Assembly (NCBI RefSeq): GCF_000189635.1
Contig: NW_002476544.1
Span: forward strand, 434,001 to 498,000
DNA length: 64,000 nucleotides
Origin: Tetrahymena thermophila SB210
Taxonomy: Eukaryota > Ciliophora > Oligohymenophorea > Hymenostomatida > Tetrahymenidae
Reading direction: 5' to 3'
In this document: positions 39,701 to 51,896 of the stretch, piece after piece
Numbering within the stretch: the stretch's first letter is position 1
Layout of the letters: each line of letters starts with the position of its first letter
Translations under genes and position numbers: made by a program
The notes under the pieces: model-generated
The model's database searches: none
Seen by the model: the letters and a program-made list of their open reading frames with translations, nothing else
What the model was told of the DNA's origin: nothing

Positions 39701-42700
39701 ATGCTCTACAAACATATAAATTGTTGCTATTTATGCAATCAGAAGCTTTTATAATTTAAAATGTTAAAATTATTTTATTATAATTAATATTAATTACGAG
39801 CAGGTGTATCACAAACGCTACTAGAATTATTTATATATCCATAAAGCCAAACACAAGCTGATTCACTCTAACTGCAATTGTTCGTACCTTAACACTAAGC
39901 TGAAGTAGGAGGAGTACAATATGAAGAATTTTAATTAATCCATCCATATTATTGAACACAAATATTTGTTGAACGAGCACATGCATAAAGATTAGACTGT
40001 TTTTCACAATCTGAAGAAAGAGGAGCTACACAATTATCGCTTGTTGCATTTTTGACATAGCCTAATTTTATAAATGTAAAATCATATATTTATTTTATTA
40101 AAAATGTCTTACCTAAGTAAAGACAAGAAGTATAACCCGAAGCACACATATTCTAATCAGTTAAACAAGTTGTAGGAAGATCACAAGTGCTGTTTGAGTT
40201 ATTTGATTAAAAGTTTTATTATCTGCAAAAAAAGTTTGAGTTTCTGCAAGCATACAAATTACTGCTATTTACACAGTCAGAAGCTTTAAAAATTCAATAA
40301 AGGTTAGTTATTTATATTCTAATAATTTTAAAAATATTACGTGAAGGAATATCGCAAACACTATTAGAATTATTAATATATCCATATAACCAAACACAAG
40401 CAGATTCACTTTAGCTACAGTTATTAGTGCCCTAACATTAAGCTGAAGTAGGAGGTGTACAAAATGAAGAATTTTAATTTAGCCATCCATATTATTGAAC
40501 ACAAATATTTGTAGATAAAGCACAGGCATAAATATTGGACTATTTTTCACAATCTGAAGAAAGAGGAGCTACACAATTATCATTTGCTGTACTTTTTACA
40601 TAACCTAGTTATCAATTAGTTAAAATTAGATAAATTTATCAAATATTACTATCTTACCTTAATAAATACAAGAAGTATAACCAGAAGCACACATATTCTA
40701 ATCAGTTAAGCATGTAGTAGGGAGAGCACAAGAACTATTCGAATTATTCACTTAAAAGTTTTATTATCTACAAAAAAAAATTGAATCTCTACAAGTATAT
40801 AAATTACTACTATTAACACAGTCAGAAGCTTTTGAAATTTAATAAAAATAAGTTTTTATTCTAAATTAAAAAAAAATTACGTGAAGGAATATCACAAACT
40901 GCACTAGAGTTATTAACATATCCAAAAAGCCAAACACAAGCGGATTCACTTTAGCTGCAATTGTTAGTTCCTTAACATTAAGCAGATGTTGGAGGAGTAC
41001 AATATGAAGAATTTTAATTTAGCCATCCATATTATTGAACACAAATATTTGTTGTTAGAGCGCATGCATAAAGGTTTGATTGTTTTGCACAATCTGAAGA
41101 AAGAGGAGTTACACAATTATCACTTGTTGAACTTTTTACATAACCTAATTTTCAATATTTTAAAATAAAAGAAATTTACCAAAGATATCTTACCTATATA
41201 AAGACAAGAAGTATAATCCGAAGCACACATATTCTAATCAGTTAAGCATGTTGTAGGAAAAGCACAAGAGCTGTTTGAGTTATTTTGTTAAAAATTTTAT
41301 TTTCTGCAAAAAAAATGTGAATCTCTGCATGCATATATATTACTACTCTCAGCACAATCAGAAGCTTTATAAATTTAATAAATATTAATTATTTTATAAA
41401 TAAATTAAAAAAAATACGTTTAGGAATATCACAAACACCACTAGAGTTATTTATATAACCGTAAAGCCAAACACAAGCAGATTCGCTTTAACTGCAATTG
41501 TTAGTACCTTAACATTAAGCTGAAGAAGGAGGAGTACAAAATGAAGCACTTTAATCTTGTATCCATCCATATTTTTGAACACAGATATTTGTTGTTAAAG
41601 CACATGCATATAAGTTAGATTAATTTTCACAATCTGAAGAAAGAGGAGTCACACAATTATCATTTGTTGAGCTTTTAATGTATCCTATTTTTATTCAAAT
41701 CAAAAGTTAAAGAAATTTAACTTATGTTTCTTACCTATATAGAGACAAGAAGTATAACCAGAAGCACACATATTCTAATCAGTTAAGCATGTAGTAGGAA
41801 GAGCACAAGAACTATTAGAGTTATTCACTTAAAAGTTTTATTATCTACAAAAAAAACTTGAATCTCTGCAAGTATATAAATTACTACTATTAGCACAATC
41901 AGAAGCTTTTGAAATTTAATAAAATTTAATTATTTTTTTAATATAAATCTTTAAAAATTACGTTAAGGAATATCACAAACACCACTAGCATTATTAATGT
42001 ATCCATACAACCAAGCACAAGCAGACTCACTTTAGCTACAGCTATTAGTACCCTAGCATTAAGCTGAAGTAGGAGGGGTACAAAAAGAAGCAGTCTAATC
42101 TTTGATCCATCCATATTATTGAACACAAATGTTTGTTGCTTGAGCACATGCATAAAGATTGGATTAATTTGCACAATCTGAAGAAAGTGGAGTTACACAA
42201 TTATCACTCGTTGAACTTTTTACATAACCTAATTTTAAATATATTAAAATCAAATTAATTTATAAAAAATTTTATTACCTAATTCAAGACAAGAAGTTAA
42301 ACCCGAAGCACACATATTCTAATCTGTTAAGCATGTAGAAGGAGGAGTACAAGAGCTGTCAGAGTTATTTGGTTAAAAATTTTATTATCTGCAAAAAAAG
42401 TTTGAATTTCTGCAAGCATATAAATTACTGCTATTCTAGCAATCGGAAGCTTTTTAAATTTTATAAAAATAAGTTTTTTTTTCCTAAAATTTATAAATAA
42501 ATTACGTTAAGGAATATCGCAAACACCACTAGAGTTATTTACATATCCATAAAGCCAAACACAAGCAGATTCACTTTAGCTGCAGTTGTTAGTTCCCTAA
42601 CATTATGCAGATGTTGGAGGAGTACAATATGAAGAATTTTAATTTAGCCATCCATATTATTGAACACAGATATTTGTTGTAAGAGCACATGCATATATAT

Positions 42701-45700
42701 TAGTTTGTTTTTCACAATCTTAAGAAAGAGGAGTAACACAATTATCGCTTGTTGTACTTTTTACATAACCTAATTTTTAATTAATAAATATCAAAGAATT
42801 TTTAATTAGACTTTTTTACCTATATAAAGACATGAAGTATAACCAGAAGCACACATATTCTAATCAGTTAAGCACGTAGTAGGAAGAGTACAAGAACTAT
42901 TTGAGCTATTCACTTAAAAGTTTTATTATCTACAAAAAAAGCTTGAATCTCTGCAAGCATATAAATTACTGCTGTTTGCACAATCAGAAGCTTTAAAATT
43001 TAATAAAATTTAATTTTCTATTATAATTTTTAAAAATAAAATACGTTAAGGAATATCACAAACACCACTAGAATTATTTATATATCCATATAACCAAACA
43101 CAGGCAGATTCACTTTAACTGCAGTTATTAGTGCCTTTGCATTAATCTGAGGTAGGAGGGGTACAAAATGTAGCACTTTAATCTTTTATCCATCCATATT
43201 ATTGAACACAAATATTTGTTGATTGAGCACATGCATATGTATTAGATTATTTTTCACAATCTGAAGAAAGAGGAGTAACGCAGTCATCAGTTGTTGCACT
43301 TTTTACATAACCTAATTGAAAATATTTAAATACCAATCAGAAATGTATTATCCAAACTTTTTTACCAATATAAAGACAAGATGTATAACCCGAAGCACAC
43401 ATATTCTAACTAGTTAAGCACGTAGTAGGTAGACTACAAGCACTATTCTAGGTATTTGGTTAAAAGTTTTATTATCGGCAATAAAAATTTGAGTTTCTGC
43501 AAGCATATAAATTACTGCTGTTGGCACAATCGGAAGCTTTTGTAATACAAAGATAATTTTATTTATAATTTATAATGGTTAATTAATTACGTTAAGGAAC
43601 ATCACATACTCCACTAGAATTATTAATATATCCATATAACCAAACACAAGCAGATTCACTTTAACTGCAGTTGTTAGTTCCCTAACATTAATCTGAAGTT
43701 GGAGGAGTACAATATGAAGCATTTTAACTTATCCATCCATATTATTGAACACAAATGTTTGTTGGTCGAGCACAAGCATACATATTTACCTGCTTTTCAC
43801 AGTCTGAAGAGGTAGGAATCACGCAATTATCATCTGTTGCGCTTTTAATATAACCTAAATCAAAATTAGTAAAAATGAAAAATAATTAACAAAATTATCT
43901 TACCAATGTATAGACATGAGCTATAACCTGAAGCGCACATATTCTAACCAGATAAGCATGTAGTAGGAAGAGCACAAGCACTATTTGAGTCATTTGGTTA
44001 GAAATTTTATTATCTGCAAAAAAAATTTGAATCTTTGCAAGCATATAAATTACTATTGTTTGCACAATCAGAAGCTTTTTAAGTTTAAAATAATGTAGAT
44101 ATTATTTAAATATAATTTTTTAAAAATTACGTTAAGGAATATCACAAACACCACTTGAGTTATTAACATATCCATAAAGCCAAACACAAGCTGATTCACT
44201 TTAGCTGCAATTATTAGTTCCCTAGCATTAAGCAGATGTTGGAGGAGTACAATATGAAGAATTTTAATTTAGCCATCCATATTATTGAACACAAATGTTT
44301 GTTGCTAGAGCACATGCATATATATTCGTCTGCTTTTCACAATCTGAAGAAAGAGGAGTGACGCAATTATCATTTGTTGTACTTTTTACATAACCTAATT
44401 TTAAATAAGTAAATATCGAAGAAGTATAAGTTAGGATTTTTTACCTATATATAGACAAGAAGTATAACCGGAAGCACACATATTCTAATCAGTTAAGCAA
44501 GTAGTAGGAAGAGTACAAGAACTATTCGAGTTATCCGGTTAAAAGTTTTATTATCTGCAAAAAAAACTTGAATCTCTACAAGCATATAAATTACTATTAA
44601 CCACACAATCGGAAGCTTTTGAAATATAAAGAGATAATTTTTTTTCTTTTAATTTTGAATAGTTAATTACGTTAGGGAATATCACAAACACCACTTGAAT
44701 TATTTATATATCCATATAACCAAACACAAGCAGATTCACTTTAACTGCAGTTATTAGTACCTTTGCATTAAACTGAGGTAGGAGGGGTACAAAATGCAGC
44801 ACTTTAATCTTTTATCCATCCATATTATTGAACACAAATACTTGTTGATTGAGCACATGCATATGTATTAGATTATTTTTCACAATCTGAAGAAAGAGGA
44901 GTAACGCAGTCATCTGTTGTTGCACTTTTTACATAGCCTAATTTTAATTTTATCTAAATTAGAAAATACTTCAAAAAATTATTTTAACCTTAGTAAAGGC
45001 AAGAAATATAGCCAGTAGCACACATATTCGAACCAGTTAAGCATGTAGAAGGAAGAGTACAAGTATTACTTGAACCATTTTATTTAAAATTCTATTACAT
45101 GCAAAATGTACTTAAATTGCTGCATGCATATATATTATTTTAGTTCAAACAATCAGAAGCTTTTAAATAAAAAATATATTACAACTTATACTAATTTTAA
45201 GTTAATTACGTTAAGGTTAATCGCAAATATTATTTGAATTATTTATGAATCCATAATAATAAACACAAGCATGTTCATTATTAACACAATTTTAACTTCC
45301 TTAACAAGATTATTATGTTGGTGGATTGCAAGTGAATGAATTTGTTTCTATAACCCATCCAAATGAATTTACACAAGTATTTGTAGGTAAAGCACATACA
45401 TATTTATTCTACTTGTTGTTGCAATCAGATTAGGTTGGAGTTACACATGCGTTACCATCTGAATTTAACACATACCCTAATATAAAAAACAATTTTTTTG
45501 ATTCAATTAAAATTATGAAGAATAAAATGAGTATAATAATAAAGTAAATAAGAGATCTCACAGTAAGGAATACTTAAAATTGAATTTATTTCATTTTTTT
45601 ATGAATAAATAATTCCCTTTATAAAAAAAAAATGATATTTTTTAATTTATCATGTTATAGAAGGATTCAGAGCCTAACGTTAAAAAGTTATTAAATTATT

Positions 45701-46816
45701 TTGATATACTTCACGCGTTAGTATTATAATTAGAAAAGAGATTCTTTGCTTTAATCAATGTAAATCTATTTAATAATTATAATTACCATTAAATAGACAT
45801 GCAGTTTAAGTTTACTAACATTTATCCTTATTCAAGCAATCAGTATCTATAATACAAGAACTATCTGTACTATTTTTCACCCAGCCTTAAATACTACAAA
45901 AAGAACTTGAATTTGCACAAGTATAGGGAAATAAACTATTTTTGCAGTCTAATGGACCTGGCTTTTTACACATCTAAGAATCAGTATCTTAAATATACCC
46001 ATATGCATATGCACAAGCATCAGAGTTTTAAGAACATGATCCTGAAGTTGTAGTGCAATAGCTCTAAGAAGGGGCATAACAACTGTAATCATTATTTTAT
46101 ACTCCTTACAGCCAACCATTAGTAACACAAAAGCCTGTTGCAGAATAGCAGGCATAAGAATTAGAATTTTTATTACAATAATCTAATGTTGGTGTTGTGC
46201 AGTCTCCATTAGAGTCAGGAACGTAACCTAAATATAGACCTTTTAGATTATTTATTTTAAAAAATATTATAATAAAAGTTTTTAAAGTAGAAGTTTAAAT
46301 TTCAGTATCCTTTTAAAAAATATATTCATTTTTATCTCTAAAAAAACTATGTTTTTATAGAGTAATCAAACAATCATTTTATTTCTTACACTTTGTCAAA
46401 GGTAATTAGCAGTTTCCTGTGGTTGAACAGTCATCTACTGATATACATTAGTTTGAAGAATCAGATTTAGCAAAACCTCTAATTTAGCAAACATAGTTAG
46501 TAGAAGCACATAAATTTCCATCACCTACTGAATTATTAGCACATTCATCATCTGTCGGTTTATGACAATCTCCACTGCTTGAAATTGTTGTATATCCGTA
46601 TGCCAAGCATCTTGTTTTATCACCAGTGCAATTTGCGGAGTTATCCTATAAGCACTCGCTCTCATTTGGATCTCTACATGCTCCAGAACTAGAATCAGTA
46701 ATATAACCTACGTTAAGACAATCTGACGTGCACGCAGAATCAGAAATGCACGTATCTGAAACTACTAACTTCAGTAGGGCTAAAAATAAAACATTAAAAA
46801 GAATAGATATTTTCAT
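31829..46816 (-). CDS. Giant cysteine-rich, GPI-anchor-like surface protein, 43 exons (3,997 aa)
   Basis: Start at 46816: signal peptide MKISILFNVLFLALLKLVVS, then cysteine-rich modules throughout. I resolve 43 exons with GT-AG introns; their lengths add to 11,994 nt (3,998 codons with TGA), and every junction phase agrees. Modules follow a pattern like GYVxSS..C..P..DC..... LYAC......C..GW, with many N-x-S/T sites. The protein ends NASTNNTTNKQK, then a hydrophobic tail (LSLNILIMVIILIFFM) and TGA, a typical GPI-anchor signal. It should be an extracellular coat or adhesion-type protein. No named domain was recognised with confidence; the closest functional analogy is the large cysteine-repeat surface antigens of Paramecium. 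Reading it as two genes was considered, but the splice phases run through without an internal start or stop. Confidence 0.82.
33897..35665 (-). other. Giant gene: 1,769-nt exon 38 holding uninterrupted modules
   Basis: One continuous reading frame of about 589 codons carries successive modules of the same type (CNDNTQLYAC, CLNSANLYVC, CMNSNNLYLC and so on) that elsewhere in the gene are cut into separate exons. Its 5' neighbour, exon 37 (35922-36131, 210 nt), is a shortened long-type exon. The 256-bp intron between them (35666-35921) is long for this gene. The exon enters in phase 1 and leaves in phase 0, unlike the symmetric exons. Confidence 0.78.
36189..45476 (-). repeat. Giant gene: 17 tandem exon pairs (exons 3-36)
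   Basis: A long exon (264-276 nt, 88-92 codons) and a short exon (168-174 nt, mostly 171, 57 codons) alternate 17 times, all with phase-1 boundaries. Pairs outside the homogeneous block: 45210-45476/44989-45159; 39259-39525/39040-39207; 38721-38987/38496-38666; 38167-38436/37946-38119; 37631-37894/37405-37575; 36971-37246/36742-36915; 36411-36686/36189-36359. Long exons carry GYV...C..P..DC, LYAC, GW, TPPTSAQC, ESACVWL and GYVNNSS; short exons carry ASDC, IYACRDS, FCRKQNFQQ, CLTDQNMC and SCLYIG. Introns are mostly 50-100 bp. Phase symmetry means any pair can be gained or lost without disturbing the frame. Confidence 0.8.
39575..44937 (-). repeat. Giant gene: homogeneous block of ten nearly alike exon pairs (exons 5-24)
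   Basis: Exon pairs long/short: 44671-44937/44445-44615; 44131-44394/43904-44074; 43591-43854/43366-43536; 43045-43311/42820-42990; 42506-42769/42279-42449; 41962-42228/41735-41905; 41418-41684/41194-41364; 40881-41144/40658-40828; 40341-40604/40113-40283; 39798-40061/39575-39745. Every short exon is 171 nt. The long exons are 264 or 267 nt, differing by one codon after the GWL/GWI position. Exons are visibly very similar to each other, while the introns between them differ in sequence and length. The array period is about 540 bp. Confidence 0.8.
45787..46816 (-). other. Giant gene: exons 1-2, signal peptide and N-terminal modules
   Basis: Exon 1 is 46390-46816 and exon 2 is 45787-46227, with a 162-bp intron between them. 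Exon 1 encodes the signal peptide and short modules such as CRDPNESEC and CISVDDCSTTGNC. Exon 2 continues with CTTPTLDYC and longer modules resembling those of the repeat array. Both exons end in phase 1, which sets the phase for all following repeat exons. The intron after exon 2 (45477-45786, 310 bp) is the second longest of the gene. Confidence 0.78.
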
Positions 46817-48375
46817 CTTACAATTCTATGATAATTGTTAAAATAATTAAAAGGAATTCTTTAATATTATGAATGATTATGATTAATCAAAATTTTTGTT
46901 TCTTTTGTTATTCAACTATTACAATTATTATTAAAAAAGAATGGGTTTATTATTTTTTTTAGATTATTCAACCTAAAATGCGTTAAATATATAAAACAGT
47001 AACAAGAACTTCATTTTTAAATAAAAAAATTTATTGTATCTAGATTTATAATCTTATAAACTCATTTAATTGTATTTTCCATTTACTTATTTTAATAAAA
47101 GTTAATGATTTGGTTGATTTATTGACATAACTTTATTTATCATATAAAAATAACATTTTTTAATTGGAGCCAATTAGCTTAGAAATTTAAAAAATTTAGT
47201 TATTTAAAATCTCTACTTTCATTTTGTCAATCATTGAATAGAATAAAAAAATTTTAAAACATAAAAATATTTGTAATTTAAATTAGTTGTCCTTCTGATT
47301 TAAAATCTTTTAAAAAATAAATATAGATATTTTTCTAGTTTTAACTAAAACCTTGTTTTAAAATTACATTAATAAATATTTTTAACCTTAAATTTCAATA
47401 ACTTTTATAAATCAAAAAGAAAATTTTAATTTTATTGATATAGACAAATGAATTATAAAAATGTTAACTCCTTATAAAAATCATGTTACTTTATAACTGA
47501 TCCTAACTTAGTTATTAATCAAATTCGAAAAAATTTATTCAGTATCTTTTAATTATAATAAACATTACTACAGTATTAATAAATAAATTCGATTATTAAG
47601 AAGTAATGTAAATTTAAAAAAACTAGGTATTAATTGTTTAAAATTAATTCAGAAATTTAAAAAAAGGTAATAAATTTTTTGTAACTAATATTTAAAATTG
47701 TTTTTATTAAATTAATAATTTCTAATATTGTGAGCTATTTTACACAGTAAAATTCTTCTCAAATTCGAGAAACAAATGTTTTGATATTATTAAACCTACT
47801 TTATATCAAAAAAATTTAAAAAAAAATAATACCTAAAGTCTTTTATGTGAATGTAGTGATCTTAATAATAATCTGTTTATTTTATGGATAAAAAAAAATC
47901 CTATCAAATCTTAGTTTACAGATGGAGTTGTACTTATTTTATGAGGAATTATAGTATTTATATTAAAAGTAAAATTATAAAAATCAAAGATTAAATATTT
48001 TTATTAAATCTATATATTTTATGTTAAACTAATTTACATAATATTTTTTCATTCTTTCTTTTTAAAAAATTTTCAATAATAAATTATAAATTTTTATAGC
48101 ACTTTTTGGCGCTTTTGCTCAAAATGTAATTATCAAATTTAATTAATAGCTATCAAAAATGATATTTTAACTCTTAATCTTCTTTTTAAACACATAATTT
48201 TACTTATTTTTTACATTTGCAATTATTTAAAATGATAAATAATATTAAAAAAATATAATTTAGACTTGATAAATATATTTTTTGTCAATATCAAATAAGT
48301 GATTTTTTTATTAAACTTAATAAATAGTTTTTTTAAAATAAATTATAACTAGATATTTAAAAAAATTATTTTTAG
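46817..48375. other. Gene-free interval between the giant gene and the kinesin gene
   Basis: About 1.56 kb of strongly AT-rich DNA with no sustained reading frame under the ciliate code and no recognised repeat or RNA gene. It must contain the promoter of the giant gene (right part of the minus-strand transcript) and the 3' flank of the kinesin gene. Confidence 0.5.
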
Positions 48376-50792
48376 TCAGATTTAATTTATTTAACTTTTA
48401 GATCTCTTTTTAGTTTTTACAAATTAAGTATTTGATTATTCAAAATTTTGTTTAAGAGGATCATTTTTTCGTTAAGCATATTCTTGCTTTTTTATTTCAG
48501 TTGTGTAAAAAAACTATTCTCTAATAGGTCCTTGCTCTGTGTATACAAAATAAACTTTTGAATCTTGTTCTAGATCTTCAGATTAAATTTCTTTAAGGGA
48601 AACTTAACTTTCATCAGATCTTCTCATATATTTACCAGTCAAATTTTGAATAGGATATACCCAATTTTGTTATTCTTCACTATACATAGCTTTCTCCTAA
48701 TTTTATTTAATGATGAAAATAAGACTAATATTAAAAAAAAATATTTACTGATAATCTTTTTAATTCTTTTTAAGGAATGAAATAATCTAAGATAAATCTT
48801 TTTAATTTTAATTCTTTCTGTAAGTCTCTGTAACTTTCTTATAGCTAGTCTATTTCAGAAACATAAAATTCATCAATATCTTTATTTTATTATTAAATTT
48901 AGCACAATCTATCAAATAAAAGATTTATTCTTTTCTATTTTTCTTATTTTTCTTCAACTTGGTTCTTAAATTTCATGTTTATCTCTAATATAAAATCTTC
49001 ATTTTATTAGATTTGTAAAGCTGCTTAGCGATCTCTTTCATTTGCTTATTGCAATTCTTTATTCAGTTATCTTTCGTTTTCAAGAACTCTCTACATAGTT
49101 TCTTCTCCTTGTATTACTTTATGTTACATTTTCTAAAGTTTACCAAGTAGTTTTTATTATTGCTATTTTTATTATTGCTACTTTTGTTCTTTTTCCTGAA
49201 GCTAATAAATAAGCTGCTACTTTTCTTTTTCCTGTAACTACTTATCTTCTTCTATTTTCTTTACTTCATTTTCATAGTTATTTTCAATATCAGATTTTTG
49301 TTATTCAAGTTTTTGTTTCAATTTTATAATTTCTTCGTCATCATATTTAAAAACAATTTTTTCTATCTAATAAATATTAAGTTTATTAAATCTTAAAACT
49401 ATTTTCTTTTTAATAAAAAAATATCTGAATTACCTTTTTAACTTCAGCATTCATATTAAAATCTCCTCCAGTTTCAAGTAAACCTGATAACTACTATTTT
49501 AAGCTAGATATTTCCTCTTAAAATTTTCTTATCATTGCTTATTTGGGATCCTCGTTAATTTAAGCATGATTTTATATTGATTTCGCTCTGTGAGCATATC
49601 TTAAAGTAGATATTGTTTCATCTTAGTTATAATCAGCAGGACCTGTTAAAAAAAAAAGTACACACAATTTATAAAAAATATTAAAAAGTTAATAAAAATT
49701 CTTTTAAAGGAAAATTTATAAAATAAATGGTTTGATTAAACTTTCGCTATTTCAGAAAGAAATTATTTTTGTAAAATTAAAGATTATATTAAGAATTTTA
49801 ATAATAAATTTTAATTTGTTATGTTTTATTTTAAATCGCTTGTTACCAATATTAGCGATCATCACAGTTTTGGTGTTGCCACCTAGAGAGTCTTAAAGAA
49901 TTCTAGTCAATTTAGAATCTCTATATGGAATATGAGAAGCTTTAGGATCGATGAGAGAGGAAATAACATTACCTAAAGTAGTTAAACTTAAGTTAATATA
50001 TACTCCTTCTTTAAAACGAGAGCCTGTTGCTTGAGTTTTACTTTAACGTTCAGATCCAGCGAGGTCAACTAAATTTAACTTACCTACTTTAATATGGTTT
50101 TCCCCATTCACAACATCGCACCTCTCAATAGTTACAGAAAGGATAGAGTGAGAACGAGATGAACATGAACTCATTTTAGTTTAACCAACTTTACGATTCA
50201 AAATACCTTGCTAAAATTTATCATTTAATTCCTATTCATTTTAAACTAAAAAACTAGTTAAATCTTTCACAAAGACGCCAGTCTCTGCTTTTTCTCTTAA
50301 TTCTAATTTTTTATTCTTGGTGGAAAGCAAGTCTTAAATCTCTTCATTATATAATTCAAGAAAACTAACATGTACTAAAAATTAAGTGTTTGGCGAGCCT
50401 TTAATAGAGTGGAAAATATGTTCAAAAGCCCTAGGAATGATACCTCTTTCATTAATTGGCTCATTTCTCCCTTAAATAGTATGCGTTTTTCCAGTACCAG
50501 TTTAGCCATAAGCGAAAATTGTTCCATTGTAGCCTTCTAAAACGCTCTCAACAATAGGGTAGGCAATACATTTATACACAACCTCTTATTAAATATCAGG
50601 TTCGAAAACTTAGTCAAATGCAAAAATCCTATGTTGTTCAGCTTAATCATGCTTTTGTTTGATTTATATTTCTCCTCTTTGAGGGTTTACAGAAACAACT
50701 GAACTTCTTTCATTTTATATTTCATCATTATTTAGGGGTCTGCATCTTACAGCTACCTTAAAGCATTCGCTGTTGTTTTTACTTGTAGTCAT
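48376..50792 (-). CDS. Kinesin-2 family motor protein (697 aa)
   Basis: There are four exons, 49847-50792, 49434-49642, 48749-49366 and 48376-48696, totalling 2,094 nt (698 codons with TGA). The motor domain occupies residues about 10-345: P-loop GQTGTGKT at 96-103, switch I SSCSSRSH at 208-215, switch II DLAGSER at 243-249, then [20 protein letters not shown] and [19 protein letters not shown]. The neck reads INEDPKQAMIRKFQEEI, a kinesin-2 trait. A Gln-rich coiled coil follows (QKQQQQKQQQQK) and a kinesin-2-like tail containing LDYFIP and VYFVYTEQG. Kinesin-2 motors drive anterograde intraflagellar transport in cilia. The first residue of the usual NxxSSRSH switch I is Ser rather than Asn, and the switch II helix [14 protein letters not shown] is unusual. 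The Gln of the P-loop is encoded by TAA. Confidence 0.93.
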
Positions 50793-51896
50793 GATTTTAT
50801 CTCTTTTTTTTATTCTAAAAACATTTTAAGAACAAATAACTTTTATTCCTACTTGATTATATATCGATATATTTTTATTAAAATCTGATTTGTATTTTTC
50901 TATATTTAATTCAATATTGATAAAATCTGATTATAATTTTCGATATGAAATATATTTCTTCATTAAGATACCAAATTCCAAATTAATCTAAAAAATATTT
51001 TTCTATTAAAATTTTTTTTGCAGATTAATAGACGAATGAATTCCAAAAAAAAATTTATTAAAATCAAGCTAAATTATTATACAAATAGTAAATTTATTTT
51101 ATTATTTTATAAAGTTTAAATTGTCTAAATAAAATCTTTTTAACTGAGATTTTTATTTTTATTTTCTATTAAAAGATATTTTTGTTGTTTAATTTTAAAA
51201 TTATTATTTTAAATTCAAACGAAATAATTTATTTGAGTTTGATTCTCTTTAAATACCAATAGCTAAGTTTATTTAAAATTTTATTATTACTTAAATACTA
51301 AGAAGAAATGATTATAATTTTTAATTCAAAATTATCAAAATTTGAGAAAAAAATAAATTTGTTTTTAATTGCTTATCTATTTTATGCAAATTTAGCTTGA
51401 AGATACCCTTTTTATTAATTTGATGAATAAATTTATTAAAAGATATTTTTGACACAAAATAATTTTTTTTATTGCTTGGTTAATTTTATTCGATTTGTAT
51501 ATCGATTTATTGATTCATATTTTTTAAATTAATCAAATTTTATTTATGATTTTCTTACATAAGTTTACAACAAAAAAACATTAAATTAACTACTGATGCT
51601 TTTAAAAATCTAATTAATTTTTTTTTAACATTTAATTTGGGATCATTCTTTGAAAAAAGTAAATTTTAAGATTAAATAGAAGAGCATATTAAAAAGGATT
51701 AATAAGTAATTGAATAATCTAATAAACATATTATAAAGACATGTATTTTAATCACACAACTTTTTTGAGTATTTAAAATCTTATATAACTTTTATTATTT
51801 AAAATATTGTAAGTGTTACTGAGCTAAATCTATTAATTTGATTTATTTAATTACATATTAATTAATATTAATTACATAAGTTTACAATCAGATGGA
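50793..51896. other. Intergenic region 50.8-51.9 kb
   Basis: AT-rich with no gene recognised. It separates the kinesin start from the 3' end of the first small cysteine-rich gene and should hold the kinesin promoter. Confidence 0.5.

Noticed and set aside
39575-44937. CRISPR-like or satellite repeat array
   Set aside because: The roughly 540-bp period corresponds to coding exon pairs with consistent splice sites and cysteine patterns, so it is a protein-coding repeat.
45477-45786. Possible start of a second gene at the 310-bp gap after exon 2
   Set aside because: The phase-1 junction and the module sequence continue across it (exon 2 ends in one G, exon 3 supplies the rest of a Gly codon followed by YVLNSDG), so it is better read as an intron.
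46817-48375. Possible hidden gene in the 1.56-kb spacer
   Set aside because: TGA codons occur often in all frames I followed, and no conserved-looking block or signal sequence was found.
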